Source: Bin87 sp965204905
GTDB lineage: Bacteria; Chloroflexota; Dehalococcoidia; Lucifugimonadales; UBA3495
NCBI GenBank assembly: GCA_965204905.1
Contig: OZ242042.1
Span: 4,029,832-4,093,831, forward strand
Length of the DNA stretch: 64,000 nt
Reading direction: 5' to 3'
Shown here piece by piece: positions 33,308 to 40,761 of the stretch. The notes under the pieces are model-generated. The model searched no databases. It had not been told where the DNA came from and saw only the letters and a program-made list of their open reading frames with translations. The translations under genes and the position numbers were made by a program. Position 1 is the first letter of the stretch, and each line of letters starts with the position of its first letter.

Positions 33308-34174
33308 TCAGCCGTTCAGGTTTGAGGCCACGTAGTCGTGGAGCTCCTGGAGGACGGCGGCGTTTTCTTCCAGGGTGAATTCGTCAACCAGGTAGTCGTG
33401 GGCGCCGGTTACGCCGGTGACTGCTCCGGCATCGACGAGGTATCGGATGCAGGCGGCGTCGGTTTCGACGTTGGGCAGCAGGTTGCGGCCGACTGCCACC
33501 GAGAGGGCCGCCACCAGCCCGTAGCCGCCCCAGTTGGACGTGCTGGACGCGATGAGATGGTTGCAGGTGGTGATGGCCGGGTAGTCGGGCAGCGGGTCGG
33601 CGGACTCCACCACGTCCAGCAGGTTGCCCATGCCGATCTCGTTGCCGCCGTCGCCGATGCCGATGGAAGGGATGCCCATCTCGAACAGGCGGTCGATGCG
33701 GGCGGTTTTATCCGAGATGTCCACTCCGCGCATGTTGCGATAGACGCCCTGGGCATCGGGGGCGCAGCGTTCGATGGATACGACCAGGGACGGCTCTTGT
33801 TGGGCAACAGCGTCGCGGGCGGCCTGGTAGTTTTTGGCGGCGTCGTCAGTGATCGGGAAATCTATCACCGGAGACGGGTCGCCCTGTTGCGAGAGCCAAC
33901 TGGCCATCATGCCGGCCACCGGGTCGTCGGCGGCGTAGGCCACCGGATGGCCGAGGGCGCGAATGGCGTCGCCGATGGCGAATGCGCCGGGCGGCCCATC
34001 GGTTTCCGGGGCGTCGCTCATTATGATGTAGAAGCCGGTGGCGATGATGACCGGGCCAGGGTGTTCCAACAGGTACTGCGCGGCCTGGGTGCAGAAGTCT
34101 TCGGGCAGATGCGGGCGAAGGGCGTTGATGCCCCGGCGGTCGTGGTTGAGGATGATGTCTTCGATGGTTGGCAT
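33308..34174 (-). CDS. DUF4392 protein, D-glutamate cyclase C-terminal-type domain
   Basis: The 288-residue protein matches the DUF4392 family: GPVIIATGFYI, ETDGPPGAFAIGDAIRALGHPVAYAADD, VVSIERCAPDAQGVYRNMRGVDIS, IGIGDGGNEIGMGNL and TCNHLIASSTSNWGGYGLVA. In vertebrate D-glutamate cyclase (DGLUCY) this domain follows a DUF1445 domain in one protein. Here a DUF1445 gene lies immediately upstream (16-base gap), so the pair reproduces that arrangement in split form. Likely role: D-glutamate to 5-oxo-D-proline conversion or related lyase chemistry. The assignment of chemistry rests on family knowledge. Confidence 0.85.
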   Translation of the reverse strand: MPTIEDIILNHDRRGINALRPHLPEDFCTQAAQYLLEHPGPVIIATGFYIIMSDAPETDGPPGAFAIGDAIRALGHPVAYAADDPVAGMMASWLSQQGDPSPVIDFPITDDAAKNYQAARDAVAQQEPSLVVSIERCAPDAQGVYRNMRGVDISDKTARIDRLFEMGIPSIGIGDGGNEIGMGNLLDVVESADPLPDYPAITTCNHLIASSTSNWGGYGLVAALSVAVGRNLLPNVETDAACIRYLVDAGAVTGVTGAHDYLVDEFTLEENAAVLQELHDYVASNLNG

Positions 34175-34190
34175 TATTGAAAGCTCCGGG

Positions 34191-35003
34191 CTATATGACG
34201 GCGTAGTCTGAATCGCGGCGGTCGGTGATGAACATTTTGCCGGGGGCGTGGGTAATCATCAGCGGGGGCTTGCAGTTGAGGGCGACGGCCTGGGGGGTTA
34301 CGCCACAGGCCCAGAACACCGGGGTTTCGCCGGGTCGGATTTCCACGGAGTCGCCGAACTCAGGCGCGTCGATGTTGCGGATGCCGATGGCTGACGGGTC
34401 GCCGATGTGGACGGGCGCGCCGTGGGTGTCGGGGAAGCGCGAGGTGACCTGGACGGCGCGGACGATCTGTTCGCGGGGGATGGGGCGCATGCTGACCACC
34501 ATGGGGCCGGAGAACATGCCGGCCGGCCGCGTGGGTATGTTGGTGATGTACATGGGCACGTTGCTGTTGGCTTCCTGGTGGCGCAGTGGGATGCCGGAGT
34601 CGGACATGGCGGCCTCGAAGGAGAAACTGCAACCCAGCAGGAACGAAACCAGGTCGTCGCGCCAGAAATCGGCGACGGACTGGTACTCGCCGGTCATTTC
34701 GCCGCGCTCGTAGATGCGGTAGGCCGGCACGTCGGTGCTGATGTCGGCGCCGGGGGCTACAAATGACGGCTCCACGGAGCCGGCTTCGATGACCTCCAGG
34801 ATTGGACAGGGCTGGGGGTTGCGCTGGCAGAACAGCAGGAAGTCGAAGGCGAGGTCGCGGGGCAGGACGGCGAGGTTGGCCTGGACATGTCCGTTGGCGA
34901 GGCCGGAGGTGACGCCGTCATATTCGCCGGCGCGGATCAGGCGGCGGATTTCCGACGGCTGGGTGGGCAATGCTTGAGTGGGCAACGTTGTGGCGGTAGT
35001 CAT
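34191..35003 (-). CDS. DUF1445 / YcsI-type putative hydro-lyase (D-glutamate cyclase N-terminal-type domain)
   Basis: The 270-residue protein has the clear DUF1445 signatures: SEIRRLIRAGEYDGVTSGLANGHVQANL, FLLFCQRNPQPCPILEV, SFLLGCSFSFEAAM, NVPMYITNIPT and VFWACGVTPQAVAL, ending near APGKMFITDRRDSDYAVI. The ATG at 35003 was chosen for the GGAG upstream; the open frame extends 87 bases further without similarity. It is paired with the DUF4392 gene. The Cys in FWACGVTPQ and LLGCSFSFE are candidate functional residues. Confidence 0.88.
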   Translation of the reverse strand: MTTATTLPTQALPTQPSEIRRLIRAGEYDGVTSGLANGHVQANLAVLPRDLAFDFLLFCQRNPQPCPILEVIEAGSVEPSFVAPGADISTDVPAYRIYERGEMTGEYQSVADFWRDDLVSFLLGCSFSFEAAMSDSGIPLRHQEANSNVPMYITNIPTRPAGMFSGPMVVSMRPIPREQIVRAVQVTSRFPDTHGAPVHIGDPSAIGIRNIDAPEFGDSVEIRPGETPVFWACGVTPQAVALNCKPPLMITHAPGKMFITDRRDSDYAVI

Positions 35004-35030
35004 GGATAGCTCCGTCCTGCGATAGTGGCT

Positions 35031-35063
35031 TTGCATGGATGTACAGGATGAACGGGATGTCAT
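35031..35063. repeat. Dispersed repeat TGCATGGAT..ACAGGATGAAC
   Basis: Nearly the same sequence appears at 42491-42520, and a split copy surrounds the MITE at 49609-49750. No palindrome is evident. Confidence 0.65.
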
Positions 35064-35076
35064 TGATTTGGACTTT

Positions 35077-35130
35077 CTGGATTCCCGCATCCGCCTGAGG
35101 CGGACATCTGCGACTTTCGCGGGAATGACA
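35077..35130. repeat. REP-like palindrome with a nested second palindrome
   Basis: Outer arms ATTCCCGC/GCGGGAAT enclose a segment that contains its own palindrome CCGCCTGAGGCGG. It looks like one repeat inserted in the loop of another. Confidence 0.65.
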
Positions 35131-35278
35131 GGTAAGGGTGGCAGGAATGGCGAGTAAGGACGATGGAGACGATGAGCGGGTTGGCGCGATGGGATGCCGG
35201 CGGGGGTATGCTAGAATTGCGCCGGCAATAAGTCATAATAGACAGGGGATGCGCCAGCGTCAATTTTGATAGGGTGAC

Positions 35279-35454
35279 GTAACTGTTCAGATTTGAGGTG
35301 CCATCATTGCCCCAAACCTTCATACTGGCCTTCGCCGGTATCCAGGAAAGCATTGCCCTTACTCAAGATTGCGTACACCCGGACTCTCTGGATTCCTACG
35401 AAAGCAGGAATGACGGTTATTCGGCCAAGGATCTCTCCAACTCTGAACAGTTAC
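35279..35454. mobile_element. MITE-like element with 13-bp perfect terminal inverted repeats
   Basis: GTAACTGTTCAGA at 35279-35291 is repeated inverted at 35442-35454. The 176-bp interior has no coding frame and contains two REP-type sequences (35325-35346 and 35391-35415). No clear target-site duplication is seen at the ends, so the transposon nature is tentative. Confidence 0.5.
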
Positions 35455-35526
35455 CCACAATGGTATGATCGGGGCTAACGCGACAGCGCCGCCTGACCGC
35501 GCCAGCCCCGTCCGACGAGGTTCAGC

Positions 35527-36249
35527 ATGACCACCACACGACCCGCCGACCTGACGGCTGTACCGGCCACACCCTTCTGCCTCCCCGACATCCCGCAGAA
35601 GCATCCCGACGACATGACCTCCGTAAAATACCTGCACGAACCCGGCCAGACGCACCATCTGTCTCAATACCTGGGCAGATCCGACACCACCCTGGTCACC
35701 GGCGAACGCTACATTGTGCCGGGCCCGGCCTTCGTGGCCAGTGAAAGCCGCTACCCCGACCTGATGGTAGCCTTCGACGTGAATCCGGCCGCCTACGAAG
35801 CCCGCAACGGCTACGTGGTGTCGGAGCAGGGCAAGGCGCCGGACTTCATCCTGGAGGTTGCGTCGAGACACACGGCCAGCGATGACCTGGAGGGGAAGAA
35901 GGACTACTACGAGAGGCTGGGAGTGGTTGAATACTGGCTGTTCGACAGCCAGGGGGAGTTCTATGGGTTCATGCTAAGGGGCTACCGGATGGAGAGTGGT
36001 CGCTACCAACCCATAGAGGTGAGTGAAATCCGCCCCGGCGTGTTCCAGGGGTACAGCGGGGCGCTGAACGTGAACCTGAGGGCTGAGGATGGCAACCTGG
36101 GCTGGCATGATCCCGCCACCGGGGAACACGTCCCAACCTTTGAATCACAAACGGAGCGAGCCGAAGCGGCCGAAGCGCGGGCCGAAATTGCCGAAGCCCA
36201 GGTACAGGAACTGGAGGCCGAGATTCGCCGGCTGCGCGAGGGCCGGTAG
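35527..36249 (+). CDS. Uma2-family putative nuclease
   Basis: The 240-residue protein has the Uma2 core (YPDLMVAFDVN, KAPDFILEVASRHT, KKDYYERLGVVEYWLFDS, GALNVNLRAEDGNLGW) and a short C-terminal coiled coil (TERAEAAEARAEIAEAQVQELEAEIRRL). The ATG follows GAGG. It ends 24 bases before the response-regulator gene, so the two may be co-transcribed. It is close kin to the Uma2 protein at 31114-31875. Confidence 0.88.
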   Translation: MTTTRPADLTAVPATPFCLPDIPQKHPDDMTSVKYLHEPGQTHHLSQYLGRSDTTLVTGERYIVPGPAFVASESRYPDLMVAFDVNPAAYEARNGYVVSEQGKAPDFILEVASRHTASDDLEGKKDYYERLGVVEYWLFDSQGEFYGFMLRGYRMESGRYQPIEVSEIRPGVFQGYSGALNVNLRAEDGNLGWHDPATGEHVPTFESQTERAEAAEARAEIAEAQVQELEAEIRRLREGR

Positions 36250-36273
36250 GGTCAAACTTCGTGGGATGACAGC

Positions 36274-36948
36274 GTGTACAACGTGTTTCTTTTGACACGT
36301 CCCGGGGAAGGGATGATGTCGCTGGTGAAGCAGATTGATGCCTCTGGCCTGTCGTGCCGAGCCGGGAGCGACATTGCGGAGCTGGACGACGTGGCGCACA
36401 GCACGAACCTGGACGTGGTGTTGCTGGACATGGCGGCCGTGGGAATCGGCGCGCAATCCGTGATCGAACAGATCAGCCAGTTGAGCCTGCCGACGATGCT
36501 GGTAGTAGATCCGAGCTTTCTGAACCAATATGATCCGGCGATCAATCCCGACGACTTCATCATCGCGCCGATGAACGCTTCGGAGTTGATGGCGCGGGTG
36601 GGGCAGATAGTCTTTCGGCGCAACGGGCGGAACACGGACCAGGTGGTGCGCGTGGGGGAACTGACCATCGACCTGCAAAGTTACGAGGTTACGATGGCGG
36701 GCCGGCGCATCTCGCTGACGTACAAAGAGTTCCAACTGCTGACTCTGCTGGCGTCGAATCCCGGTCGGGTCTATACGCGGGAGGCCCTGCTGAACCAGGT
36801 TTGGGGATACGACTACCTGGGGGGCACGCGGACGGTTGACGTGCATATCCGGCGGCTGCGGTCGAAGGTGGAGGACCCGGACCACCTGTTTGTGGAGACG
36901 ATTTGGAACGTGGGGTACCGGTTCCGGGACGTGGCGGCGGAGGGGTAG
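36274..36948 (+). CDS. OmpR/PhoB-type response regulator with degenerate receiver
   Basis: The 224-residue protein has a receiver-like domain (1-110) and a winged-helix DNA-binding domain (about 125-221) with the PhoB pattern LTYKEFQLLTLLASNPGRVYTREALLNQVWGYDYLGGTRTVDVHIRRLRSKVE and WNVGYRF. In the receiver the phospho-Asp position is kept (LLDM, Asp52). The N-terminal acidic pair is missing (LLTRPGE), and the switch Lys is Ala (DFIIAPMN). Phosphorylation control is therefore doubtful. The start is GTG at 36274. No histidine kinase gene is nearby. Confidence 0.88.
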   Translation: MYNVFLLTRPGEGMMSLVKQIDASGLSCRAGSDIAELDDVAHSTNLDVVLLDMAAVGIGAQSVIEQISQLSLPTMLVVDPSFLNQYDPAINPDDFIIAPMNASELMARVGQIVFRRNGRNTDQVVRVGELTIDLQSYEVTMAGRRISLTYKEFQLLTLLASNPGRVYTREALLNQVWGYDYLGGTRTVDVHIRRLRSKVEDPDHLFVETIWNVGYRFRDVAAEG

Positions 36949-36955
36949 GGGAATG

Positions 36956-37027
36956 TCACCCTCTCCTATCGAGGGAGAGGGGAAATTTTCGCCCTCACCC
37001 TAACCCTCTCCCATGAAGGGAGAGGGG
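36956..37027. repeat. CTCTCCC/GGGAGAG palindromic repeats, tandem copies 4 and 5
   Basis: Two hairpin copies (36956-36982 and 36991-37027) fill the gap between the convergent response-regulator and recG genes. They may act as a bidirectional transcription barrier. Confidence 0.8.
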
Positions 37028-37037
37028 ACAAACGGGG

Positions 37038-39683
37038 TTAGTCGCTGGTGTGGGCCTGGACGCGGTTGAGGAAGCGGTCGCGTTCGGCGGCGACGCCGGC
37101 GTGGCGGGGGTGTTCGAGTTCAGGGTCGGCTTCGATGATTCTGGACGCTTCCTGGCGGGCCAGGGAGAGCAGGTCCTGATCGAAGATGTTGGCGATGCGG
37201 AGGACGGTCTGGTCGCCGCTCTGGGTGGTGCCGAAAATGTCGCCCTCGTGACGCATCTGCAAGTCGATTTCGGCGAGCTTGAAACCATCACGGGTAGATT
37301 CCAGGGCGGCAAGACGCTCGGCGGCGCGTTCGGATTCGGACTCTGACATGAGCAGGCAGTAGCTCTTGTGCTCGCCCCGGCCCACTCTGCCCCGGAACTG
37401 GTGGAGCTGGGATAATCCGAACCGATCCGCGCCGTCGATGAGCATGACGGTGGCGTTGGGCACGTCGATGCCGACCTCCACGACGGCGGTGGCGACGAGG
37501 ATGTCCAACTCGGCGTCGCGGAACTGGCGCATCACCCGGTCCTTCTCCCGGGAGGCCAACCGCCCGTGCATCAGGCCGACGCGTAGATCCGAGAATACCT
37601 CTTCGGAGAGGCGTTTGTGCTCGTCGATGGCGGCGCGAACGTCCAGCTTGTCCGATTCCTCCACCAGCGGGCAGATGACGAACGCCTGGCGGCCGGCGGC
37701 GACCTGCTGGCGGACGAATCCGTAGGCGGCGCGTCGCTTGTCCTCCGGTACGATGCGGGTCAGGGTCTCTTGGCGTCCCGGCGGGAGTTCGTCGATGGTG
37801 GAGATGTCCAGGTCGCCGTAGAGGGTGAGCTGTAGCGTGCGCGGTATCGGCGTGGCGGACATCATCAGCGAGTGGGGTTGTTCGTCGCCGGCGCCGCGCA
37901 GGGCGGAACGCTGCTCCACGCCGAAGCGGTGCTGCTCGTCGGCGATGGCCAGGGACAGGTTGGGCAACTCGACGCTATCCTGGATGAGGGCGTGGGTGCC
38001 GATGAGCAGGTCCAGGTGGCCCTCGGAGGCCATGCGGAGCAACTCGCGCCGGGGCGCGGCGCGGGTGCTGCCGGTGAGCAGCCCGAAAGCGAAGGGTCGC
38101 GGCAGGTTGGGCAGGTAGGCGGACAGCACGTTGGGTTGCTGCAACGGCTGGTCGAACCCCTCCAGCAACTGGCCGACGGTGCGGAAGTGCTGCTCGGCCA
38201 GCACCTCGGTGGGAGCCATGAGCGCGGATTGGCGGTGGGCCGAGGCCGCAGCTAGGACGGCGGCCAACGCGACCAGAGTCTTGCCGCTGCCGACCTCACC
38301 CTGCAACAAACGGCTCATGGGCGGCGAGCCACGGCCCATGTCCTCCAGAATCTCGGCGACACAACGCAACTGGGCGGCGGTGGGCGTGAAGGGCAAGCCG
38401 CTGAGGAAACCATCTACCATTGGGGCGTGGTACTTGATGGGCAGGCCAACGGCGTTGCGCTCGCGGTGGCGCCGGCGGCCCAGGATGGCGAGCTGGAACG
38501 CGAGGATTTCGTCGAAGGCCAGGCGGCGACGGGCACGGTCGGCGGCGGCGGAATCGGAGGGATAATGCACGTCCCGGATGGCGTCGGGCAGGCCCACCAG
38601 TCCAGTGCGTTGGAGTATGTCAGCGGGCAGGAAATCGGTGATTGCGCCGGCGGAGCGGGTGGCGGCCAGCCAGGTGAGGCTGCGCAGGTTGCGGGCGGTC
38701 ATGCCCTGGGTGAGACGATAGACGGGCGTGATACGTCCGGCGTTGAGGGGAGGCTGGCGTGGCGTGATGACGTCGTACTCGGGGGACGATATGGATAGGC
38801 GGCCCCGGTGGATTTCCACCTTGCCGTTGACGACCATGTGGTTGCCGGGTTTCAGGGAACGGGCGAGATAGCCCTGACCGAACCACTGCAATTCGATCTG
38901 TCCGGTGTCGTCCCTGAGGACGGCCTCGGCGAGCTGGAGGCGACGCTGGCCCACGTTGGCGGAACGGATGTCGGCCAGTTGGCCCTCCAAGGTGAACGTG
39001 CCGCCGGGGTAGAGGTCGGCGATGCTGGCGATGTCGGCGCGGTCGTCGTAGCGTCGAGGGAGCGTGTAGAGCAGATCGCGGACGGTACGGACGTCCAGCT
39101 GTTCCAGGCGTTGTACGGTTTTGGCGTCCATGCGGCGCAGGGTCGAAACCGGCTGGTCGGGATCGATGGGGCTGGCGGCCGGGGTTGGGGGAGCGGGCGG
39201 ACGGCGGCGCATCCGCACGGACGGCAGGATTTCTTGGGGAGCGAACAGGCCCGGGGCAACGGGTTGTCCTTCGACGGGCCCGGGTCCTTCGACAGGCTCA
39301 GGACGAGCGGGTGGAATGGGTTCAGTGTGAGCAGGTGGTGACTGGATTCCCGCTTGCGTGGGAATGACGGGGGTAGCGGGAATGTCGGGTTGGGTTGTGG
39401 GAGCGGCGGGTGGAGCGGCTGCGCCGTTCAGGGCGGCTTGCCAGCCGGCTACCCAGGCGCGGCGTTGGTCCGGGTCGAGGTCGCGGTAGGATTGCTCGAT
39501 GAGGTGGCACGCTTGGGCGTCGTCGGCCAGGTATTCGCGGAGGTCGGGTTCCCAACGCTCGATGAAACGGCGGATGCCGCCGCTGACGGCGTTGTCGGCG
39601 TAGCCCTTGTGCGCTTCCAGAGCCAGGATTTTGCGGAGGGCGTCGCGCCAGATGGGTTCGTTTTCGCGGAGGTCAGCGTCCAT
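37038..39683 (-). CDS. recG: ATP-dependent DNA helicase RecG, with repeat-derived linker
   Basis: The 881-residue helicase has an N-terminal extension (1-145), the wedge OB domain (about 170-290, 'VRTVRDLLYTLPRRYDDR... GGTFTLEGQLADIRS'), Walker A GEVGSGKT near 460, DEQHRFGVEQR near 580, and the C-terminal helicase and TRG motifs (QFRGRVGRGEHKSYCLL). RecG remodels stalled replication forks and Holliday junctions. Residues about 104-114 (PVIPTQAGIQ) and 123-136 (RPEPVEGPGPVEG) are translations of two different dispersed palindromic repeats lodged in the linker. The start was set at ATG 39683; the frame upstream is itself translated repeat. Confidence 0.96.
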   Translation of the reverse strand: MDADLRENEPIWRDALRKILALEAHKGYADNAVSGGIRRFIERWEPDLREYLADDAQACHLIEQSYRDLDPDQRRAWVAGWQAALNGAAAPPAAPTTQPDIPATPVIPTQAGIQSPPAHTEPIPPARPEPVEGPGPVEGQPVAPGLFAPQEILPSVRMRRRPPAPPTPAASPIDPDQPVSTLRRMDAKTVQRLEQLDVRTVRDLLYTLPRRYDDRADIASIADLYPGGTFTLEGQLADIRSANVGQRRLQLAEAVLRDDTGQIELQWFGQGYLARSLKPGNHMVVNGKVEIHRGRLSISSPEYDVITPRQPPLNAGRITPVYRLTQGMTARNLRSLTWLAATRSAGAITDFLPADILQRTGLVGLPDAIRDVHYPSDSAAADRARRRLAFDEILAFQLAILGRRRHRERNAVGLPIKYHAPMVDGFLSGLPFTPTAAQLRCVAEILEDMGRGSPPMSRLLQGEVGSGKTLVALAAVLAAASAHRQSALMAPTEVLAEQHFRTVGQLLEGFDQPLQQPNVLSAYLPNLPRPFAFGLLTGSTRAAPRRELLRMASEGHLDLLIGTHALIQDSVELPNLSLAIADEQHRFGVEQRSALRGAGDEQPHSLMMSATPIPRTLQLTLYGDLDISTIDELPPGRQETLTRIVPEDKRRAAYGFVRQQVAAGRQAFVICPLVEESDKLDVRAAIDEHKRLSEEVFSDLRVGLMHGRLASREKDRVMRQFRDAELDILVATAVVEVGIDVPNATVMLIDGADRFGLSQLHQFRGRVGRGEHKSYCLLMSESESERAAERLAALESTRDGFKLAEIDLQMRHEGDIFGTTQSGDQTVLRIANIFDQDLLSLARQEASRIIEADPELEHPRHAGVAAERDRFLNRVQAHTSD
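39274..39313. repeat. Dispersed repeat (TTCGACAGGCTCAGGACGAG type) inside recG
   Basis: One and a half units of the repeat type also seen at 1159-1183, translated in the recG linker as PEPVEGPGPVEG. Confidence 0.7.
39342..39370. repeat. REP-like palindrome inside recG
   Basis: CTGGATTCCCGCTTGCGTGG and the following GAATGACGG give the family consensus; in recG it is translated as VIPTQAGIQ. Confidence 0.8.
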
Positions 39684-39688
39684 AGAGT

Positions 39689-39727
39689 CCCCCTCATCCC
39701 AGCGCTCTCCCACCTGGGGAGAGGGGG
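39689..39727. repeat. CTCTCCC/GGGAGAG palindromic repeat, copy 6
   Basis: It lies directly before the recG start and appears to supply the purine-rich ribosome-site region. Confidence 0.75.
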
Positions 39728-39748
39728 CTTTGGAGGTGTCAGGTCGCG

Positions 39749-40582
39749 TCAGGCCAGGGTGGATACCGCCACGGCGCCGGGGCCGACGTGGGTGCCGATG
39801 GCGGAACCGACCTGCGTGGTGTAGGTGTTTTCGGGGGATACGAGATCGGACAGGCGGTTGCGGATTTCCTCAGCCGGCGCGGCGTCGGTGGTGTAGGCTA
39901 CGGCGAGTTTGGAAGCCGGCCCTTCCTGGCGTACCAGGTCTTCAAGGCGTTGCAGGGCGCGCCGGAGGTTGCGGGGTCGGTCAACAGGGAGCACCTCGCC
40001 GTTGGCAACCCTGAGGATGGGCTTGACCTTGAGCAGAGAACCCATGAATGCCTGGGCCTTGCCGATACGTCCACCTTTCTGAAGGTATTCCAGGGTGTCC
40101 ACCATGGCAAAGCTGTAGGCAGAGGCGGCGCGTTGGGTGGCGGCGGCGGCGACGGACTCGGCCGTGGCGTCGGGAGCGGCGGCGTCCTCGGCGGCGGCGA
40201 TGACCTGGAGCAGGTGGCCGACCGAGGCGGTGCCGGCGTCGATGACGGTTACGGCGCCATCATCGAACTGCGAGGCGGCCTGCACCGCCGAGTTGTAGGT
40301 GCCGCTGAGTTGCCGGGGAAGAGTGATACAAACGACCTGATCACCGGCGGCCACCAATGGTTCCAGACGTTCCGTAAAGTCTCTGGGAGTGGGCTGCGAC
40401 GTGCCGGGGAGTTGGGATGAGGATTGGAGGCGGGCGTAGAACTGGGTAGGGTTGATGTCGATGCCCTGGCGGAAAGACTCCTCGCCGAACAGGACGTAGG
40501 CCGGCACCAGGGTAACGTCCAGTTGTTCGGCGATGTCGTGGGCGATGTCGCAAGTGCTATCGGAAACTATTTTGACTGCCAT
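39749..40582 (-). CDS. DegV-family fatty-acid-binding protein (FakB-like)
   Basis: The 277-residue DegV-fold protein begins MAVKIVSDSTCDIAHDIAEQLDVTLVPAYVLFGEESFRQGIDINPTQFY. It has SQPTPRDFTERLEPL, VVCITLPRQLSGTYNSAVQAA, VDTLEYLQKGGRIGKAQAFMGSLLKVKPIL, and a GSAIGTHVGPGAVAV end, which line the fatty-acid pocket. The start was set at 40582, where AAGGAG lies eight bases upstream. DegV/FakB proteins present fatty acids to the FakA kinase, whose gene lies just upstream in the same direction. The two therefore probably form a fatty acid kinase. Confidence 0.93.
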   Translation of the reverse strand: MAVKIVSDSTCDIAHDIAEQLDVTLVPAYVLFGEESFRQGIDINPTQFYARLQSSSQLPGTSQPTPRDFTERLEPLVAAGDQVVCITLPRQLSGTYNSAVQAASQFDDGAVTVIDAGTASVGHLLQVIAAAEDAAAPDATAESVAAAATQRAASAYSFAMVDTLEYLQKGGRIGKAQAFMGSLLKVKPILRVANGEVLPVDRPRNLRRALQRLEDLVRQEGPASKLAVAYTTDAAPAEEIRNRLSDLVSPENTYTTQVGSAIGTHVGPGAVAVSTLA

Positions 40583-40636
40583 GTTGGTAACTCCTTCGCA
40601 GTATTCCATTCGCCATAGTTATTCAATAACGATTTT

Positions 40637-40732
40637 CACCCTCACCCTAGCCCTCTCCCATCGAGGGAGAGGGGATTTTCGGTTGTTCAATAACGACTTT
40701 CGCCCTCACCCTAACCCATTGGGGGAGAGGGG
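40637..40732. repeat. CTCTCCC/GGGAGAG palindromic repeats, tandem copies 7 and 8
   Basis: Two hairpin copies (about 40637-40674 and 40702-40732), each preceded by TTCAATAACGA. A unit of about 62 bases has therefore been duplicated between the fakA-like and degV genes. Confidence 0.8.
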
Positions 40733-40761
40733 ATTTGTTGAGAGTCGCGCGACTGTCTCGA

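Larger units (their letters stand above)
35004..35526. other. 523-base gene-free region filled with repeats
   Basis: From left to right it holds a GCATGGATG-type repeat (35031-35063), an interrupted REP palindrome (35077-35130), a 176-bp element with 13-bp inverted ends (35279-35454), and a TATGAT -10-like motif (35464-35469) before the Uma2 gene. No protein gene is apparent. Confidence 0.7.
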
